Shown: one piece after another, positions 1 to 6,837 of the stretch
How positions within the stretch are numbered: the stretch's first letter is position 1
Layout of the letters: each line of letters starts with the position of its first letter
Source: a virus
Virus record (IMG/VR): IMGVR_UViG_3300046028_006919
Coordinates: 1 to 64,000 of that record
Strand: one strand, 5' to 3'
Length of the DNA stretch: 64,000 nt
Program-made: the position numbers and the translations under genes
Notes under the pieces: model-generated
Seen by the model: the letters and a program-made list of their open reading frames with translations, nothing else
Told to the model about the DNA's origin: nothing
Databases searched by the model: none

Positions 1-200
1 AAGGTATATTTGGTTGTTATATTGTCTTTCGCATTATAATACCAAAATTCGGGTGAATTTCCTTGAATAGTAACATCAAGCGTTTTGCTTTGTTCTATTT
101 GGGTGCTTGTTATATCATCTGAACTGCAAGATGAAAATAAACCGATAAGCAAGATTGTAACAACCAATAAGATTGCTTTGATAACTAATAATTTTTTCAT
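1..200 (-). CDS. Lipoprotein, 3' end cut by the window edge
   Basis: The reading frame starts MKKLLVIKAILLVVTILLIG and continues to the window edge with no stop. A basic n-region, a long hydrophobic core and a lipobox-like FSSC at about residues 22-25 indicate a signal-peptidase II lipoprotein exported to the envelope. The rest (about 40 residues) is polar and not recognised. It has its own promoter just upstream. The function is unknown. Confidence 0.75.
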   Translation of the reverse strand, partial: MKKLLVIKAILLVVTILLIGLFSSCSSDDITSTQIEQSKTLDVTIQGNSPEFWYYNAKDNITTKYT

Positions 201-228
201 AATATACTTTATTTGGTTAAACTTGGTA

Positions 229-260
229 CAAAAATATAACGATTATTTTACACTACCAAA
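229..260 (-). promoter_or_regulatory. Promoter of the 1-200 lipoprotein
   Basis: On the minus strand -33 TTTGGTAGTG is followed by TATATTTTTG as a slightly longer -7 element. The leader is about 25-30 nt. It sits just inside the 3' flank of the upstream gene. Confidence 0.7.
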
Positions 261-263
261 TAT

Positions 264-491
264 TTAATCGTAAATTTTTTCTATTGGTTTATTTGGGTCT
301 AATATAACTCTTTCAAGTGCTTTTACCCAAAAGATTGGCAAACTTGGATGTTGTCGTTCAAACTCAATTTCACCTTTCTTTATGGCGTCTTTTTCGTCAG
401 TTGCCATAACTCTTAAACCATATTTTTGGTGGTTGTCTTCTTCGTTGTCGCTTGGGTCGATAGACATTATTGTAATATGAAACTCTTTCAT
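264..491 (-). CDS. Hypothetical protein, 75 aa
   Basis: Small acidic soluble protein beginning MKEFHITIMSIDPSDNEEDN. It has a central basic/acidic stretch (ATDEKDAIKKGEIEFERQ) and no signal peptide or membrane segment. It lies 12 nt downstream of the 504-671 gene and has no promoter of its own, so the two are probably co-transcribed. Not recognised. Confidence 0.7.
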   Translation of the reverse strand: MKEFHITIMSIDPSDNEEDNHQKYGLRVMATDEKDAIKKGEIEFERQHPSLPIFWVKALERVILDPNKPIEKIYD

Positions 492-503
492 AATATGCTT
501 TAT

Positions 504-671
504 TTAATATTTGTTATTGGTTTCATTTTTAAATTCGTACCACGCATCGTATAATTCGTCTACGTTAAGCGTTCTTCCTTTGTAGATACGAGAAGGTCCC
601 ATAGCATCACCTTTTTGGGTGTGAATGATTAACCACGTTGCGAAATCTTTTGCTCTTAATTCTGGTGACAT
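504..671 (-). CDS. Hypothetical protein, 55 aa
   Basis: Short frame starting MSPELRAKDFATWLIIHTQK and ending TNNKY. The start is placed by its position about 30 nt after a strong promoter and by the A/T-rich leader ATATAAATTTAATTGG common to this arm. Coding character is plausible (mixed amphipathic helices, no low complexity). Not recognised. Confidence 0.6.
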   Translation of the reverse strand: MSPELRAKDFATWLIIHTQKGDAMGPSRIYKGRTLNVDELYDAWYEFKNETNNKY

Positions 672-699
672 AATATATAAATTTAATTGGTTTAACGAT

Positions 700-732
700 G
701 CAAAGATATAACAAATATTTTACATTACCAAA
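700..732 (-). promoter_or_regulatory. Promoter of the 504-671 / 264-491 pair
   Basis: -33 TTTTGGTAATG, -7 TATATCTTTG, with GTAAAATATTTGT between. It directly abuts the terminator of the upstream gene. Confidence 0.85.
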
Positions 733-762
733 AAAAACCCCACTTTTTATTGGTGGGGTTAT
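731..762 (-). terminator. Intrinsic terminator after the 768-1025 gene
   Basis: Minus-strand RNA folds AACCCCAC / GTGGGGTT around a 9-nt loop and is followed by seven T. Confidence 0.9.
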
Positions 763-767
763 TTAAT

Positions 768-1025
768 TTATCTACTGCGTTTGTGTCGGTGGTCGAACTT
801 ATATAATAGTTCATTATATATGTGTGCTCTAATACAACCAAAGTAATAGAATTTAATTTCGTTCATAATCTTAACACTTACCGCACACATATTCAATCCT
901 ACGGGTGAAATGTGTTGGAAATTGCCTTGACCTTTAAGTGTTAACTGCATTTTGTTGTTGATGTTTGCTTGGCAAAAGTCAGCAAGTTGTTGCTCTGATG
1001 CGTTGAATAATTGTTCGTTTGTCAT
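768..1025 (-). CDS. Hypothetical protein, 85 aa
   Basis: Start is MTNEQLFNASEQQLADFCQ. The longer frame upstream (beginning MLYICRS) is simply the promoter and leader read as codons. The N-terminal half is acidic/helical; the tail is basic (KFDHRHKRSR). It is monocistronic between its own promoter and terminator. Not recognised. Confidence 0.75.
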   Translation of the reverse strand: MTNEQLFNASEQQLADFCQANINNKMQLTLKGQGNFQHISPVGLNMCAVSVKIMNEIKFYYFGCIRAHIYNELLYKFDHRHKRSR

Positions 1026-1055
1026 AATTAATAAATTAATTGGGTTAATACTTCT

Positions 1056-1088
1056 GCAAATGTATAACAATTATTTTACACTACCAAA
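1056..1088 (-). promoter_or_regulatory. Promoter of the 768-1025 gene
   Basis: -33 TTTGGTAGTG, -7 TATACATTTG, leader about 28 nt. Confidence 0.85.
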
Positions 1089-1099
1089 TATATTTCAAT

Positions 1100-1131
1100 A
1101 AAAAAATCCCCAATAAATTTATTGGGGATAA
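1100..1131 (-). terminator. Terminator of the tRNA-like RNA A transcript
   Basis: Perfect hairpin ATCCCC-AATAAATTTATT-GGGGAT followed by seven T on the minus strand. The loop and upper stem are the AATAAATTTATT palindrome that recurs through this arm. Confidence 0.9.
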
Positions 1132-1188
1132 TCCAAATCAATTTTAACCAAAAAAAATCTATTGTCTATGGAAACTAATAAAAATTTG

Positions 1189-1282
1189 TTATCAGGACAG
1201 GACTTGAACCTGCAAGGTATTAGAAGCAGACTAATACCATACGACAAACGCCGTACTCGTTTACCAATTTCGCCACCTGACA
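1189..1282 (-). tRNA. tRNA-like RNA A, aberrant anticodon arm
   Basis: A 7-bp acceptor (TGTCAGG/CCTGATA), a leucine/serine-type D arm (GCGAAATTGGTAAACG) and a canonical T arm (GCAGG TTCAAGT CCTGT) are all present. No CCA is encoded. Where the anticodon arm should be, TACGGC-GTTT-GTCGTA folds with a tetraloop (or a 6-nt loop if the two inner pairs open). It is followed by an 8-bp arm GGTATTAG-TCTGCTT-CTAATACC in the place of a long variable arm. No 7-nt loop with U33 can be drawn, so no amino acid is assigned. It is downstream of, and probably co-transcribed with, the 1406-1657 gene. Confidence 0.65.
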
Positions 1283-1289
1283 AATTTAA

Positions 1290-1395
1290 GAAGCTTGGTT
1301 ACCCTCTTTGACCGTTTAGCAGGTTGAAGCTGTTTCCTTATAAATCCTCAGCGATGCACCGCCACAAGAAACTGGGGAAACGTTGTTTCTACTTG
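1290..1395 (-). ncRNA. Structured RNA segment next to tRNA-like RNA A
   Basis: There is no open frame here. Minus-strand RNA can close GTTTCC with GGAAAC (1376-1381 and 1332-1337) around an inner GCG/CGC hairpin, followed by a small AGC-loop-GCT hairpin. It may be leader or processing RNA of the tRNA-like gene, or a separate small RNA. Folding was done by eye only. Confidence 0.35.
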
Positions 1396-1405
1396 TTTAA
1401 TTTAT

Positions 1406-1657
1406 TCACCTTATAGCAATTCTTCCCAATGTTTTAAATGTTGGAATATTATCTTTTTTAATTTCTACCTCAACACATCTATTTTTTCTCCAATAGCGTT
1501 TATTTTTACCACAACTTGAACAACTCATAAAGAGTGTTGCAATCAAGAGTGCCAACCCAATGGTTGTAACTCGGTTTAATTTAATGGTTGTTATTGAATT
1601 GGCAACCCAAACAAATAATACAACGATAAAGAATTTATGCCATTTAATATTTTTCAT
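1406..1657 (-). CDS. Small membrane protein, 83 aa
   Basis: Two hydrophobic stretches (about residues 8-23, FFIVVLFVWVANSI, and 31-47, IGLALLIATLFMSCSSC) are followed by a basic cytoplasmic-type tail of about 35 residues. The SCSSC cluster could be a lipobox-like feature but follows the second segment. It is the first gene of the transcript that ends with tRNA-like RNA A. Function unknown. Confidence 0.7.
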   Translation of the reverse strand: MKNIKWHKFFIVVLFVWVANSITTIKLNRVTTIGLALLIATLFMSCSSCGKNKRYWRKNRCVEVEIKKDNIPTFKTLGRIAIR

Positions 1658-1687
1658 AATCTAAAGGTTTATTAGGTTAATAGTGGT

Positions 1688-1720
1688 GCAAATGTATAAC
1701 AATTAATTTACACCACCAAA
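1688..1720 (-). promoter_or_regulatory. Promoter of the 1406-1657 gene and tRNA-like RNA A
   Basis: -33 TTTGGTGGTG, -7 TATACATTTG. Confidence 0.85.
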
Positions 1721-1736
1721 AAAAGTTATTAACAAT

Positions 1737-2135
1737 TTATTTAAGACTTTCAGCACATTCCAAAAGTTCCTCATAAGTGAATAAATTTAATCGTTTTACT
1801 CTTTCTTTTAACCTATCCACGTTTTCGGGACTTACTGCAATAGCATCGTGAATACTTTGCATACGTTTCCATTCTTCGTTGGTTAGTGTTCCAACAACTT
1901 CGGGTTTAAATATTCCATGTTGTTCGTTGTCATTTTCTTCAAGCATATCATCAATACCTTTATACACCGCAAACTTGGGTTCAATCATGTTTTTACCCGC
2001 AACACACATATTGCCATTGAGGTCAAGATATTGACAGTTAGTACTATCTTTGTCATAACCGCAAGTGCTTGGGTTTTTCAAATAAGGTGCTAATTGTGAT
2101 AATGCAAATTCTTTTATTTCTTCGGGTGTTTTCAT
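1737..2135 (-). CDS. Hypothetical protein, 132 aa
   Basis: Begins MKTPEEIKEFALSQLAPYLK. Four cysteines cluster at about residues 25-45 (STCGYDKD, TNCQYLD, NMCVAG), which suggests a small metal site or disulfides. The C-terminal half is helical and charged. It follows the 2142-2297 gene by 6 nt in one operon. Not recognised. Confidence 0.8.
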   Translation of the reverse strand: MKTPEEIKEFALSQLAPYLKNPSTCGYDKDSTNCQYLDLNGNMCVAGKNMIEPKFAVYKGIDDMLEENDNEQHGIFKPEVVGTLTNEEWKRMQSIHDAIAVSPENVDRLKERVKRLNLFTYEELLECAESLK

Positions 2136-2141
2136 AGTGGT

Positions 2142-2297
2142 TTAATTTATTGGGTTTTCAACAATATCAAAAGCATAATTTAATGAATAAGAATAAAGTT
2201 GTGCATCTTCCAACGTGTGGAAACTCTTAACCTCATTTAAAAATACTCCATCGTCTGTACATGAAAAGTAAGGGATAACTGTGTAGATTGTTTTCAT
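2142..2297 (-). CDS. Hypothetical protein, 51 aa
   Basis: Frame MKTIYTVIPYFSCTDDGVFL ... ENPIN. It is the first gene after its promoter and the stop lies 6 nt before the next start. The composition (aromatic, acidic, no membrane segment) looks like a real small protein. Not recognised. Confidence 0.65.
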   Translation of the reverse strand: MKTIYTVIPYFSCTDDGVFLNEVKSFHTLEDAQLYSYSLNYAFDIVENPIN

Positions 2298-2325
2298 ACT
2301 AATTTAATTTATTGGTTAAACATGG

Positions 2326-2359
2326 TGCAAAGATATAACAATTATTTTACACTACCAAA
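2326..2359 (-). promoter_or_regulatory. Promoter of the 2142-2297 / 1737-2135 operon
   Basis: -33 TTTGGTAGTG, -7 TATATCTTTG. The -33 element overlaps the last codons of the 2352-2702 gene. Confidence 0.85.
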
Positions 2360-2702
2360 TATTTTTTCTTTTTAAATAATCTTTTTTTTCTTTTCGTTGT
2401 TTAAGATTTATTTCAGAATACATACCACTTAACACTCTTTGCAATTCTTGGTTAGGAATAAGACAAGTATCAAAGTTTGGGTGCAACATAATAAATTTAT
2501 TCAGTTGTTCTCCATAGTAACCAAACTCATGTGTTGGTTCACCACTTTCAATCGTTTCTATTGTGCCATTATCAAACGCTTGGATATATTCCATTAGCTT
2601 AGGGATATCTTGGCTTAAATCGATTAATTCAATAGGGTTGCCACCAAAATACTCATAGATTGGTGGCAATAAGTTAGAATATTGTTCGTTGTGGTATCTC
2701 AT
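2352..2702 (-). CDS. Hypothetical protein, 116 aa
   Basis: Starts MRYHNEQYSNLLPPIYEYFG and ends with a strongly basic tail (KQRKEKKDYLKRKNIW) that could bind nucleic acid. No standard promoter precedes it. Instead the TGTACAC palindrome with an adjoining TATACGCGTA palindrome lies about 15-45 nt upstream. Not recognised. Confidence 0.75.
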   Translation of the reverse strand: MRYHNEQYSNLLPPIYEYFGGNPIELIDLSQDIPKLMEYIQAFDNGTIETIESGEPTHEFGYYGEQLNKFIMLHPNFDTCLIPNQELQRVLSGMYSEINLKQRKEKKDYLKRKNIW

Positions 2703-2716
2703 TTAATTTATTGTGT

Positions 2717-2748
2717 TATATACGCGTATGACACAAAAGTGTACACTT
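2717..2748 (-). repeat. TGTACAC palindrome, copy 1
   Basis: Minus strand reads AAGTGTACACTTTTGTGTC and then ATACGCGTATATAAC. It lies in the gap upstream of the 2352-2702 gene, where a promoter is otherwise missing. The copy at 12.6 kb shares the adjoining TATACGCGTA. It may be an operator or an alternative promoter. Confidence 0.6.
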
Positions 2749-2750
2749 GG

Positions 2751-3215
2751 TTAAAATATTTTTACGTATTGTCCTTGTTCCATTAAATAAACAATATCTT
2801 TTAATTTATCGTTTAAATAAATATCGTTTATATTTAAAGGAATTGAAATAACAACTCTGTTTAAATTATTGGGGCGACTGACAAAATTATCCGTATCTTT
2901 TGACCATTCTTTGTATTTCTCAAATACAACCCCAAGTGGTTTTTTATTACCCGAATAATACCCCAAACAATGTGCGTTGAAAAATAATGCGTTTTTATCA
3001 GCTATAATAGTAAATGCATTATAATAATTTGATGAGAAACTTGTTTTCATATAGATAACAACTCTATCACATTCATCTTGTACTTTATCATACGTTCTAA
3101 AGACCTTGCTCAAATTATTTAAAATTCTCATTGCAAAAGCCTTGTTATCTTTGATAGCGTTAATCTCATTTAATTTATCGCTATCCATAGCGTTTAAGAA
3201 TAAATTGTCAGTCAT
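2751..3215 (-). CDS. Hypothetical protein, 154 aa
   Basis: Starts MTDNLFLNAMDSDKLNEINA. A mixed alpha/beta soluble protein with a helical N-terminal third and hydrophobic beta stretches such as RVVISIPLNIND. No motif was recognised. It is transcribed alone from the adjacent promoter. Confidence 0.8.
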   Translation of the reverse strand: MTDNLFLNAMDSDKLNEINAIKDNKAFAMRILNNLSKVFRTYDKVQDECDRVVIYMKTSFSSNYYNAFTIIADKNALFFNAHCLGYYSGNKKPLGVVFEKYKEWSKDTDNFVSRPNNLNRVVISIPLNINDIYLNDKLKDIVYLMEQGQYVKIF

Positions 3216-3238
3216 AATAAATTTATTTAATTTGTTGG

Positions 3239-3273
3239 TACAAAGATATAACTATTTTTTAAACTACCAAACT
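3239..3273 (-). promoter_or_regulatory. Promoter of the 2751-3215 gene
   Basis: -33 TTTGGTAGTT, -7 TATATCTTTG. Confidence 0.85.
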
Positions 3274-3287
3274 TTTTTACATTTATT

Positions 3288-3785
3288 TTACAATCTTAAC
3301 CCAAACCCTATTGTTGCTTGGCTAAAGCTATCAAAACCTAATATAATTCTAAGTCTATTATTGACTTGATAGCCAATAAATCCACCAACCATAACTGTAT
3401 ATGATGTAGTTTGTTTTTCTTGGGTGTTTGGGTTGTTTTGTGTTGGTACCCATTTAGCCTCATTTTGTTTGCCAATTCTACCACCGTAAATAAATTTATT
3501 GGGTTTATACCCATAAGACAAATACAATGTTTCATTTTTATATTGTTCATCTTTGTATTGGTTCACATTCCCAGCATAACCAATTCCAATTATACTCTTG
3601 TTTAATTTAATGGTTACTTCACCACCCAACGATTGTAGTATTCCAAGATTAACAACCAAAGTAAATTTACTTTCTTTTGGTAATTGGTTATATGGATTGT
3701 CATAATCAATATCCATTGGTGGTTTTGGTTGTCCAAAAGAAATGGTACAAACAAACAAACTTAAAACTAATAATAATTTTTTCAT
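3288..3785 (-). CDS. Exported beta-rich (outer-membrane barrel-like) protein, 165 aa
   Basis: Residues 1-18 (MKKLLLVLSLFVCTISFG) are a clear signal peptide with the Bacteroidota-style cleavage end FGQ. The mature part is rich in alternating beta strands (GGEVTIKLNKSIIGIGYAG, LYLSYGY) and ends ATIGFGLRL, resembling the terminal strand of a small outer-membrane beta barrel. It is the last gene of a three-gene operon. A phage-encoded envelope protein could alter adsorption or superinfection, but that is inference. Confidence 0.7.
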   Translation of the reverse strand: MKKLLLVLSLFVCTISFGQPKPPMDIDYDNPYNQLPKESKFTLVVNLGILQSLGGEVTIKLNKSIIGIGYAGNVNQYKDEQYKNETLYLSYGYKPNKFIYGGRIGKQNEAKWVPTQNNPNTQEKQTTSYTVMVGGFIGYQVNNRLRIILGFDSFSQATIGFGLRL

Positions 3786-3792
3786 AGGTCAT

Positions 3793-4080
3793 TTAATTAA
3801 TTAACAGATTAAACTTGCCATACATAAAAATATCAGCAAGGGTTACTTTATCTTCGTCAGTAAATTTACTCAAACGATATTCAAGTATTACTTTTCTAAA
3901 GTTCTTTGCAATTATTTTATGGTTGCCCGATAACTCATAAGTAAATCGTTGCGTTCCATTATTTTCTATTGCAATATATGTTGGGTTTGGTGCGGATTTA
4001 TATTTTAAATAAATATTAAAAGTGCTACCCTCATTGGCTCTTTCTTCGTTTAATTCAATATCTTCAAGTATCAAATGCAT
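3793..4080 (-). CDS. Hypothetical protein, 95 aa
   Basis: Starts MHLILEDIELNEERANEGST. Beta-rich and probably a single small domain; no signal peptide. Middle gene of the operon between the membrane peptide and the exported barrel-like protein. Not recognised. Confidence 0.75.
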   Translation of the reverse strand: MHLILEDIELNEERANEGSTFNIYLKYKSAPNPTYIAIENNGTQRFTYELSGNHKIIAKNFRKVILEYRLSKFTDEDKVTLADIFMYGKFNLLIN

Positions 4081-4083
4081 AGG

Positions 4084-4218
4084 TTATATAAATATTAAAA
4101 TTAAAATACATAAACATATAGCGACAAAAATATATGCCATTACATTTTTTTTCTTTTTTATTATTGTAATAGGTTCATCACCCATTTCATTAGCGGTATA
4201 CGAATAATGTTTTTTCAT
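4084..4218 (-). CDS. Single-pass membrane peptide, 44 aa
   Basis: MKKHYSYTANEMGDEPITII is followed by KKKK and one C-terminal hydrophobic helix (VMAYIFVAICLCILILIFI). Too short for many gene callers, but it sits 3 nt before the next start and directly after the promoter, so it is very likely real. The tail-anchored topology is predicted from sequence only. Confidence 0.7.
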   Translation of the reverse strand: MKKHYSYTANEMGDEPITIIKKKKNVMAYIFVAICLCILILIFI

Positions 4219-4238
4219 AATTTAATTAATTTAACAAT

Positions 4239-4272
4239 GCAAAGATAAGAATAAAAATCGGTACTACCAAAT
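4239..4272 (-). promoter_or_regulatory. Promoter of the 4084-3288 operon
   Basis: -33 TTTGGTAGTA, -7 TTATCTTTG. The -33 element lies in the loop of the upstream gene's terminator. Confidence 0.7.
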
Positions 4273-4287
4273 GATAATACCGATTTT
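4248..4287 (-). terminator. Terminator of the 4296-4871 gene, overlapping a promoter
   Basis: AATCGGTA pairs with TACCGATT around a loop containing TTTGG, followed by TTTATT on the minus strand. Terminator and promoter share DNA. Confidence 0.65.
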
Positions 4288-4295
4288 AAATAAAT

Positions 4296-4871
4296 TTATT
4301 TACTCAACTCTACCAACTTCAACTCAAATTCTTCAAGCGTTGGTATTGTTGGTTGCACTCCAATTTTGTAATGGGTTGCAACCATGTTTTTGATGTGTTC
4401 GCCACAACCTTTGAAGTTTTCAACAACCAACTGCAAGTCTAATAATTTTTGTTCGTCAACTGAAAGCAACTCCCAAACCTTGAAATTTTCACCATACATT
4501 TTTTTAAGGTCGTCGCTTTCCAACATAGCCATACAAATAGCACGTTTTTGTTCTTCGTTGGTAAAATCTAATTTATTACCCATTTTTTCAAACCCCAAAT
4601 CCTTGATTTTGTTTTTTAAGTTAGAAAGGGAGTCAACCTCTAAACCATCAAAAATTAAATCTTCGGTATCGTTAACGTCCCAATCATCGATTGAAATAAT
4701 ACCTTTGTGTTTGATTTCAGAAACTCTTGCATAAAAGCAAATAACCATACTGAAATTACCACGCTCAATCTTAACACTACCACTAAATTCAATTTGTGTG
4801 TGAGTTGACCTTGAAGTTGCTTTAACTTCTCCCTCAAGTCCTTTAAGACTTTGTAAAATACCTAGTTCCAT
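4296..4871 (-). CDS. Hypothetical protein, 191 aa
   Basis: Starts MELGILQSLKGLEGEVKATS. The first ~60 residues are beta-rich; the remainder is charged and helical. No catalytic motif was recognised. Monocistronic, with its own promoter and terminator. Confidence 0.8.
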   Translation of the reverse strand: MELGILQSLKGLEGEVKATSRSTHTQIEFSGSVKIERGNFSMVICFYARVSEIKHKGIISIDDWDVNDTEDLIFDGLEVDSLSNLKNKIKDLGFEKMGNKLDFTNEEQKRAICMAMLESDDLKKMYGENFKVWELLSVDEQKLLDLQLVVENFKGCGEHIKNMVATHYKIGVQPTIPTLEEFELKLVELSK

Positions 4872-4900
4872 AATAATATAAATTTAATTGATTAATTCTC

Positions 4901-4934
4901 TGCAAATGTATAACAATTTTTTAACCTACCAAAT
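4901..4934 (-). promoter_or_regulatory. Promoter of the 4296-4871 gene
   Basis: -33 TTTGGTAGGT, -7 TATACATTTG. Confidence 0.85.
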
Positions 4935-4952
4935 AATAAAGTGTTAAAATTT

Positions 4953-5226
4953 TGTTAAAAGTAAATTGGGGCAAATAAATTTATCCACCCCAATTTCAGT
5001 ACCATAATTATATGGGGTCAGTCTTTTATCTTATTTTCAGCTATGAATACTCCATATCCCTCGGGATACCCTCACAGAACAACTGATTAACAAATAAATT
5101 TATTTGCATAAGATAATGCCTACATTGCCGACAAGCAAGGATTTTAATTAGTTCCGCAAGGGGAAACAAAACAACTATGTATTTTAAAACCCATTTAATT
5201 TATTGGGTTAGTATTTTATGTTTTTA
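4953..5226 (-). ncRNA. Independently transcribed ~270-nt RNA of unknown function
   Basis: A promoter (5234-5268) and a 9-bp hairpin AAATTGGGG/CCCCAATTT (4963-4996) frame a stretch with no frame over 22 codons. The RNA begins with hairpin AACCC-AATAAATTAAAT-GGGTT and has several GC-richer segments that stand out against the AT-rich surroundings. Two tiny frames exist: 5144-5194 (MGFKIHSCFVSPCGTN) and 5041-5109 (MQINLFVNQLFCEGIPRDME...). It could be a small regulatory RNA or a leader carrying micropeptides. I looked for tRNA, tmRNA and 6S features and saw none that convinced me. Confidence 0.5.
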
Positions 5227-5233
5227 ATTACTA

Positions 5234-5268
5234 TGCAAAGATATAACTTTTAATTTACACCACCAAAT
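5234..5268 (-). promoter_or_regulatory. Promoter of the 4953-5226 RNA
   Basis: -33 TTTGGTGGTG, -7 TATATCTTTG. It overlaps the last codons of the DnaA-like gene. Confidence 0.85.
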
Positions 5269-5654
5269 AATTCTTTCTCTTTTTCTAAATTTTCTTTGTG
5301 TTCTCTTAATAAATTTATTTGGTCTTCAAGCCGTTTGATTTCATCATCGATTGAAGTGATTGCATAAAATTTATGTTCAAGTTTATAACGATTTATCATA
5401 ACATCTTTCAACCTATTAAGTTCTTTGTTATATGTTGAGTAAACATCAAACATATTCAAAGAATGCATCACAGTTGCGTGATTAAATCCAACACTACCAC
5501 CAATGGCGCCAAATGTTGTATTTGGTTTAAGTATCTTGACAACCTTATAAAACAACCCACGCATTTCAATTACTTCACGTTTTTTTGTTTTAATATTAAT
5601 ATCGATACCACTTTCATTTATTAATATATCTTTAATTATTTCAATATCGCTCAT
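5250..5654 (-). CDS. Stand-alone DnaA domain-IV-like DNA-binding protein
   Basis: Residues 22-70 match the C-terminal DnaA-box-binding domain: KKREVIEMRGLFYKVVK aligns with the basic recognition helix region, and GGSVGFNHATVMHSLNMF matches the signature (G-x-D/N-H-[AT]-TV-x-H). The AAA+ ATPase domain of DnaA is absent. Residues 95-134 form a charged coiled coil (DDEIKRLEDQINLLREHKEN). Such proteins recur in Bacteroidota and their phages. The role, a replication-origin or transcription factor that could bind DnaA boxes, is inferred. It is in an operon with the 5661-5837 gene. Confidence 0.8.
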   Translation of the reverse strand: MSDIEIIKDILINESGIDINIKTKKREVIEMRGLFYKVVKILKPNTTFGAIGGSVGFNHATVMHSLNMFDVYSTYNKELNRLKDVMINRYKLEHKFYAITSIDDEIKRLEDQINLLREHKENLEKEKELFGGVN

Positions 5655-5660
5655 AGTCGT

Positions 5661-5837
5661 TTAATTTATTAAGATTGGATTTTCAGTTCCCTCAACCCAA
5701 CCTTTTAATTTTTTCCACTTGTTGATTAACTTAGTTCCGTTTACAACATCATCTTTGGTTAAAAACTCTTTAAAGAAAATAAATTTAACTGTTATTTCAA
5801 TTGTTTTAATTTCTAATTCTATTTTTGTTGGTTTCAT
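5661..5837 (-). CDS. Hypothetical protein, 58 aa
   Basis: MKPTKIELEIKTIEITVKFI ... PILIN. Beta-rich start and basic centre (NKWKKLKGW). Its stop lies 6 nt before the DnaA-like gene. First gene of this operon. Not recognised. Confidence 0.65.
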   Translation of the reverse strand: MKPTKIELEIKTIEITVKFIFFKEFLTKDDVVNGTKLINKWKKLKGWVEGTENPILIN

Positions 5838-5869
5838 AATTCAAATAATTATATTGGGTTAAACATAGG

Positions 5870-5903
5870 TCAAAGATATAACATTTAATTTACACTACCA
5901 AAC
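5870..5903 (-). promoter_or_regulatory. Promoter of the 5661-5837 / DnaA-like operon
   Basis: -33 TTTGGTAGTG, -7 TATATCTTTG. Confidence 0.85.
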
Positions 5904-5910
5904 TTTTTTT

Positions 5911-5948
5911 TAAAAAAATGGTATCACCCAAAAAATGAGTGATACCAA
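5911..5948 (-). terminator. Terminator of the ParB-like gene
   Basis: GGTATCAC pairs with GTGATACC around an 11-nt loop, followed by A and seven T. Confidence 0.9.
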
Positions 5949-5954
5949 GTAAAT

Positions 5955-6704
5955 TTATTCAGTAAATGTTTCATTATATATTCCCAATAACTGTACCTTG
6001 AACGTTTTTTCGTCAGCTGAAAATTCGTTTTGTTTATTGTTTGCAAATTGAATAATTGCATTAGCCAATTTCTTATAGTCATTGGTTTGTTTCATTACTC
6101 TCCAAGCACTTCTACGTGTAAAAGAATGTTTTGGCAAATGCTTTAATAAACGCTTAACTTGTTCAAATTTTTTGTCGCTTTCTTTTTCGTCTTTGAATGT
6201 TAAATTACCCAACTGAAAATCCTTTGTTGTACCACTACCTGTATATAAAAATAACAAGTCAGTAATAGTCAATTTGGTTTCGTCCATTAGTTGTTTGAAT
6301 TTAACATACTCTTTAACGTTACTAGCAACGTATATTTCCAAATACATTATGTTAGTCCAACGTTTTAACTTGTTATTCAAACATGAAATAAAATGCTTAA
6401 CGTTTTCTTTCGTATCGTCATTTAATTTAATCACCTTTAAATCCAAAGGTAAATTCAATAACCTTGCCGATGTACTTCTGTGATTTCCATCAGCATTTAT
6501 TCTAATCTTTTCACCAAATGCTTCTGTTTCAAGTATGATAACAGTCGTTGCTTCTGCCCCATACATTGCCATGCTTTCCATGATTTCTTTAACGTGGTCA
6601 TCATCAACTTTTCTTGACACTCCTTCAAGTATCGTGTACTTTTTATAATCGAATGTTTGTTTTTGTTCCTCGATTACTCTTGCTAAATTTTTAATTTCTG
6701 TCAT
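5955..6704 (-). CDS. ParB/sulfiredoxin-fold protein
   Basis: 249 aa. Residues 28-90 carry the ParB N-terminal-like pattern: a substrate-loop region followed by INADGNHRSTSARLLNLPL, i.e. the D-G-x-H-R motif that binds nucleotide in ParB and sulfiredoxin proteins. The rest is helical with no recognisable ParB HTH. In phages such proteins act as nucleases, CTP/ATP-dependent DNA binders or regulators; which applies here cannot be told. Monocistronic, flanked by promoter and terminator. It ends FTE-stop followed by the ATAAATTTA motif seen after several genes in this arm. Confidence 0.7.
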   Translation of the reverse strand: MTEIKNLARVIEEQKQTFDYKKYTILEGVSRKVDDDHVKEIMESMAMYGAEATTVIILETEAFGEKIRINADGNHRSTSARLLNLPLDLKVIKLNDDTKENVKHFISCLNNKLKRWTNIMYLEIYVASNVKEYVKFKQLMDETKLTITDLLFLYTGSGTTKDFQLGNLTFKDEKESDKKFEQVKRLLKHLPKHSFTRRSAWRVMKQTNDYKKLANAIIQFANNKQNEFSADEKTFKVQLLGIYNETFTE

Positions 6705-6733
6705 TTTAAATTAGTTTAATTGATTAATACTTC

Positions 6734-6767
6734 TGCAAAGATATAACAATTTTTTAACCCACCAAAT
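6734..6767 (-). promoter_or_regulatory. Promoter of the ParB-like gene
   Basis: -33 TTTGGTGGGT, -7 TATATCTTTG. Confidence 0.85.
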
Positions 6768-6785
6768 TATTTTACAATTATTTTA

Positions 6786-6820
6786 CAAAAAAAATTCGCA
6801 CCCCTTTAAGAATGCGAACT
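6786..6820 (-). terminator. Terminator of the 6838-7092 gene
   Basis: TTCGCA/TGCGAA stem with a 12-nt loop, followed by eight T. Confidence 0.85.
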
Positions 6821-6837
6821 AATGTATATTTATTCAA

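Noticed and set aside
4953-5226. tmRNA gene
   Set aside because: I found no acceptor/T-arm pair or tag frame ending in a typical LAA-like sequence; the same was true elsewhere in the window.
5955-6704. ParB plasmid-partition protein
   Set aside because: Only the ParB/Srx N-terminal motif is visible; no HTH domain, ParA neighbour or parS-like sites were seen.
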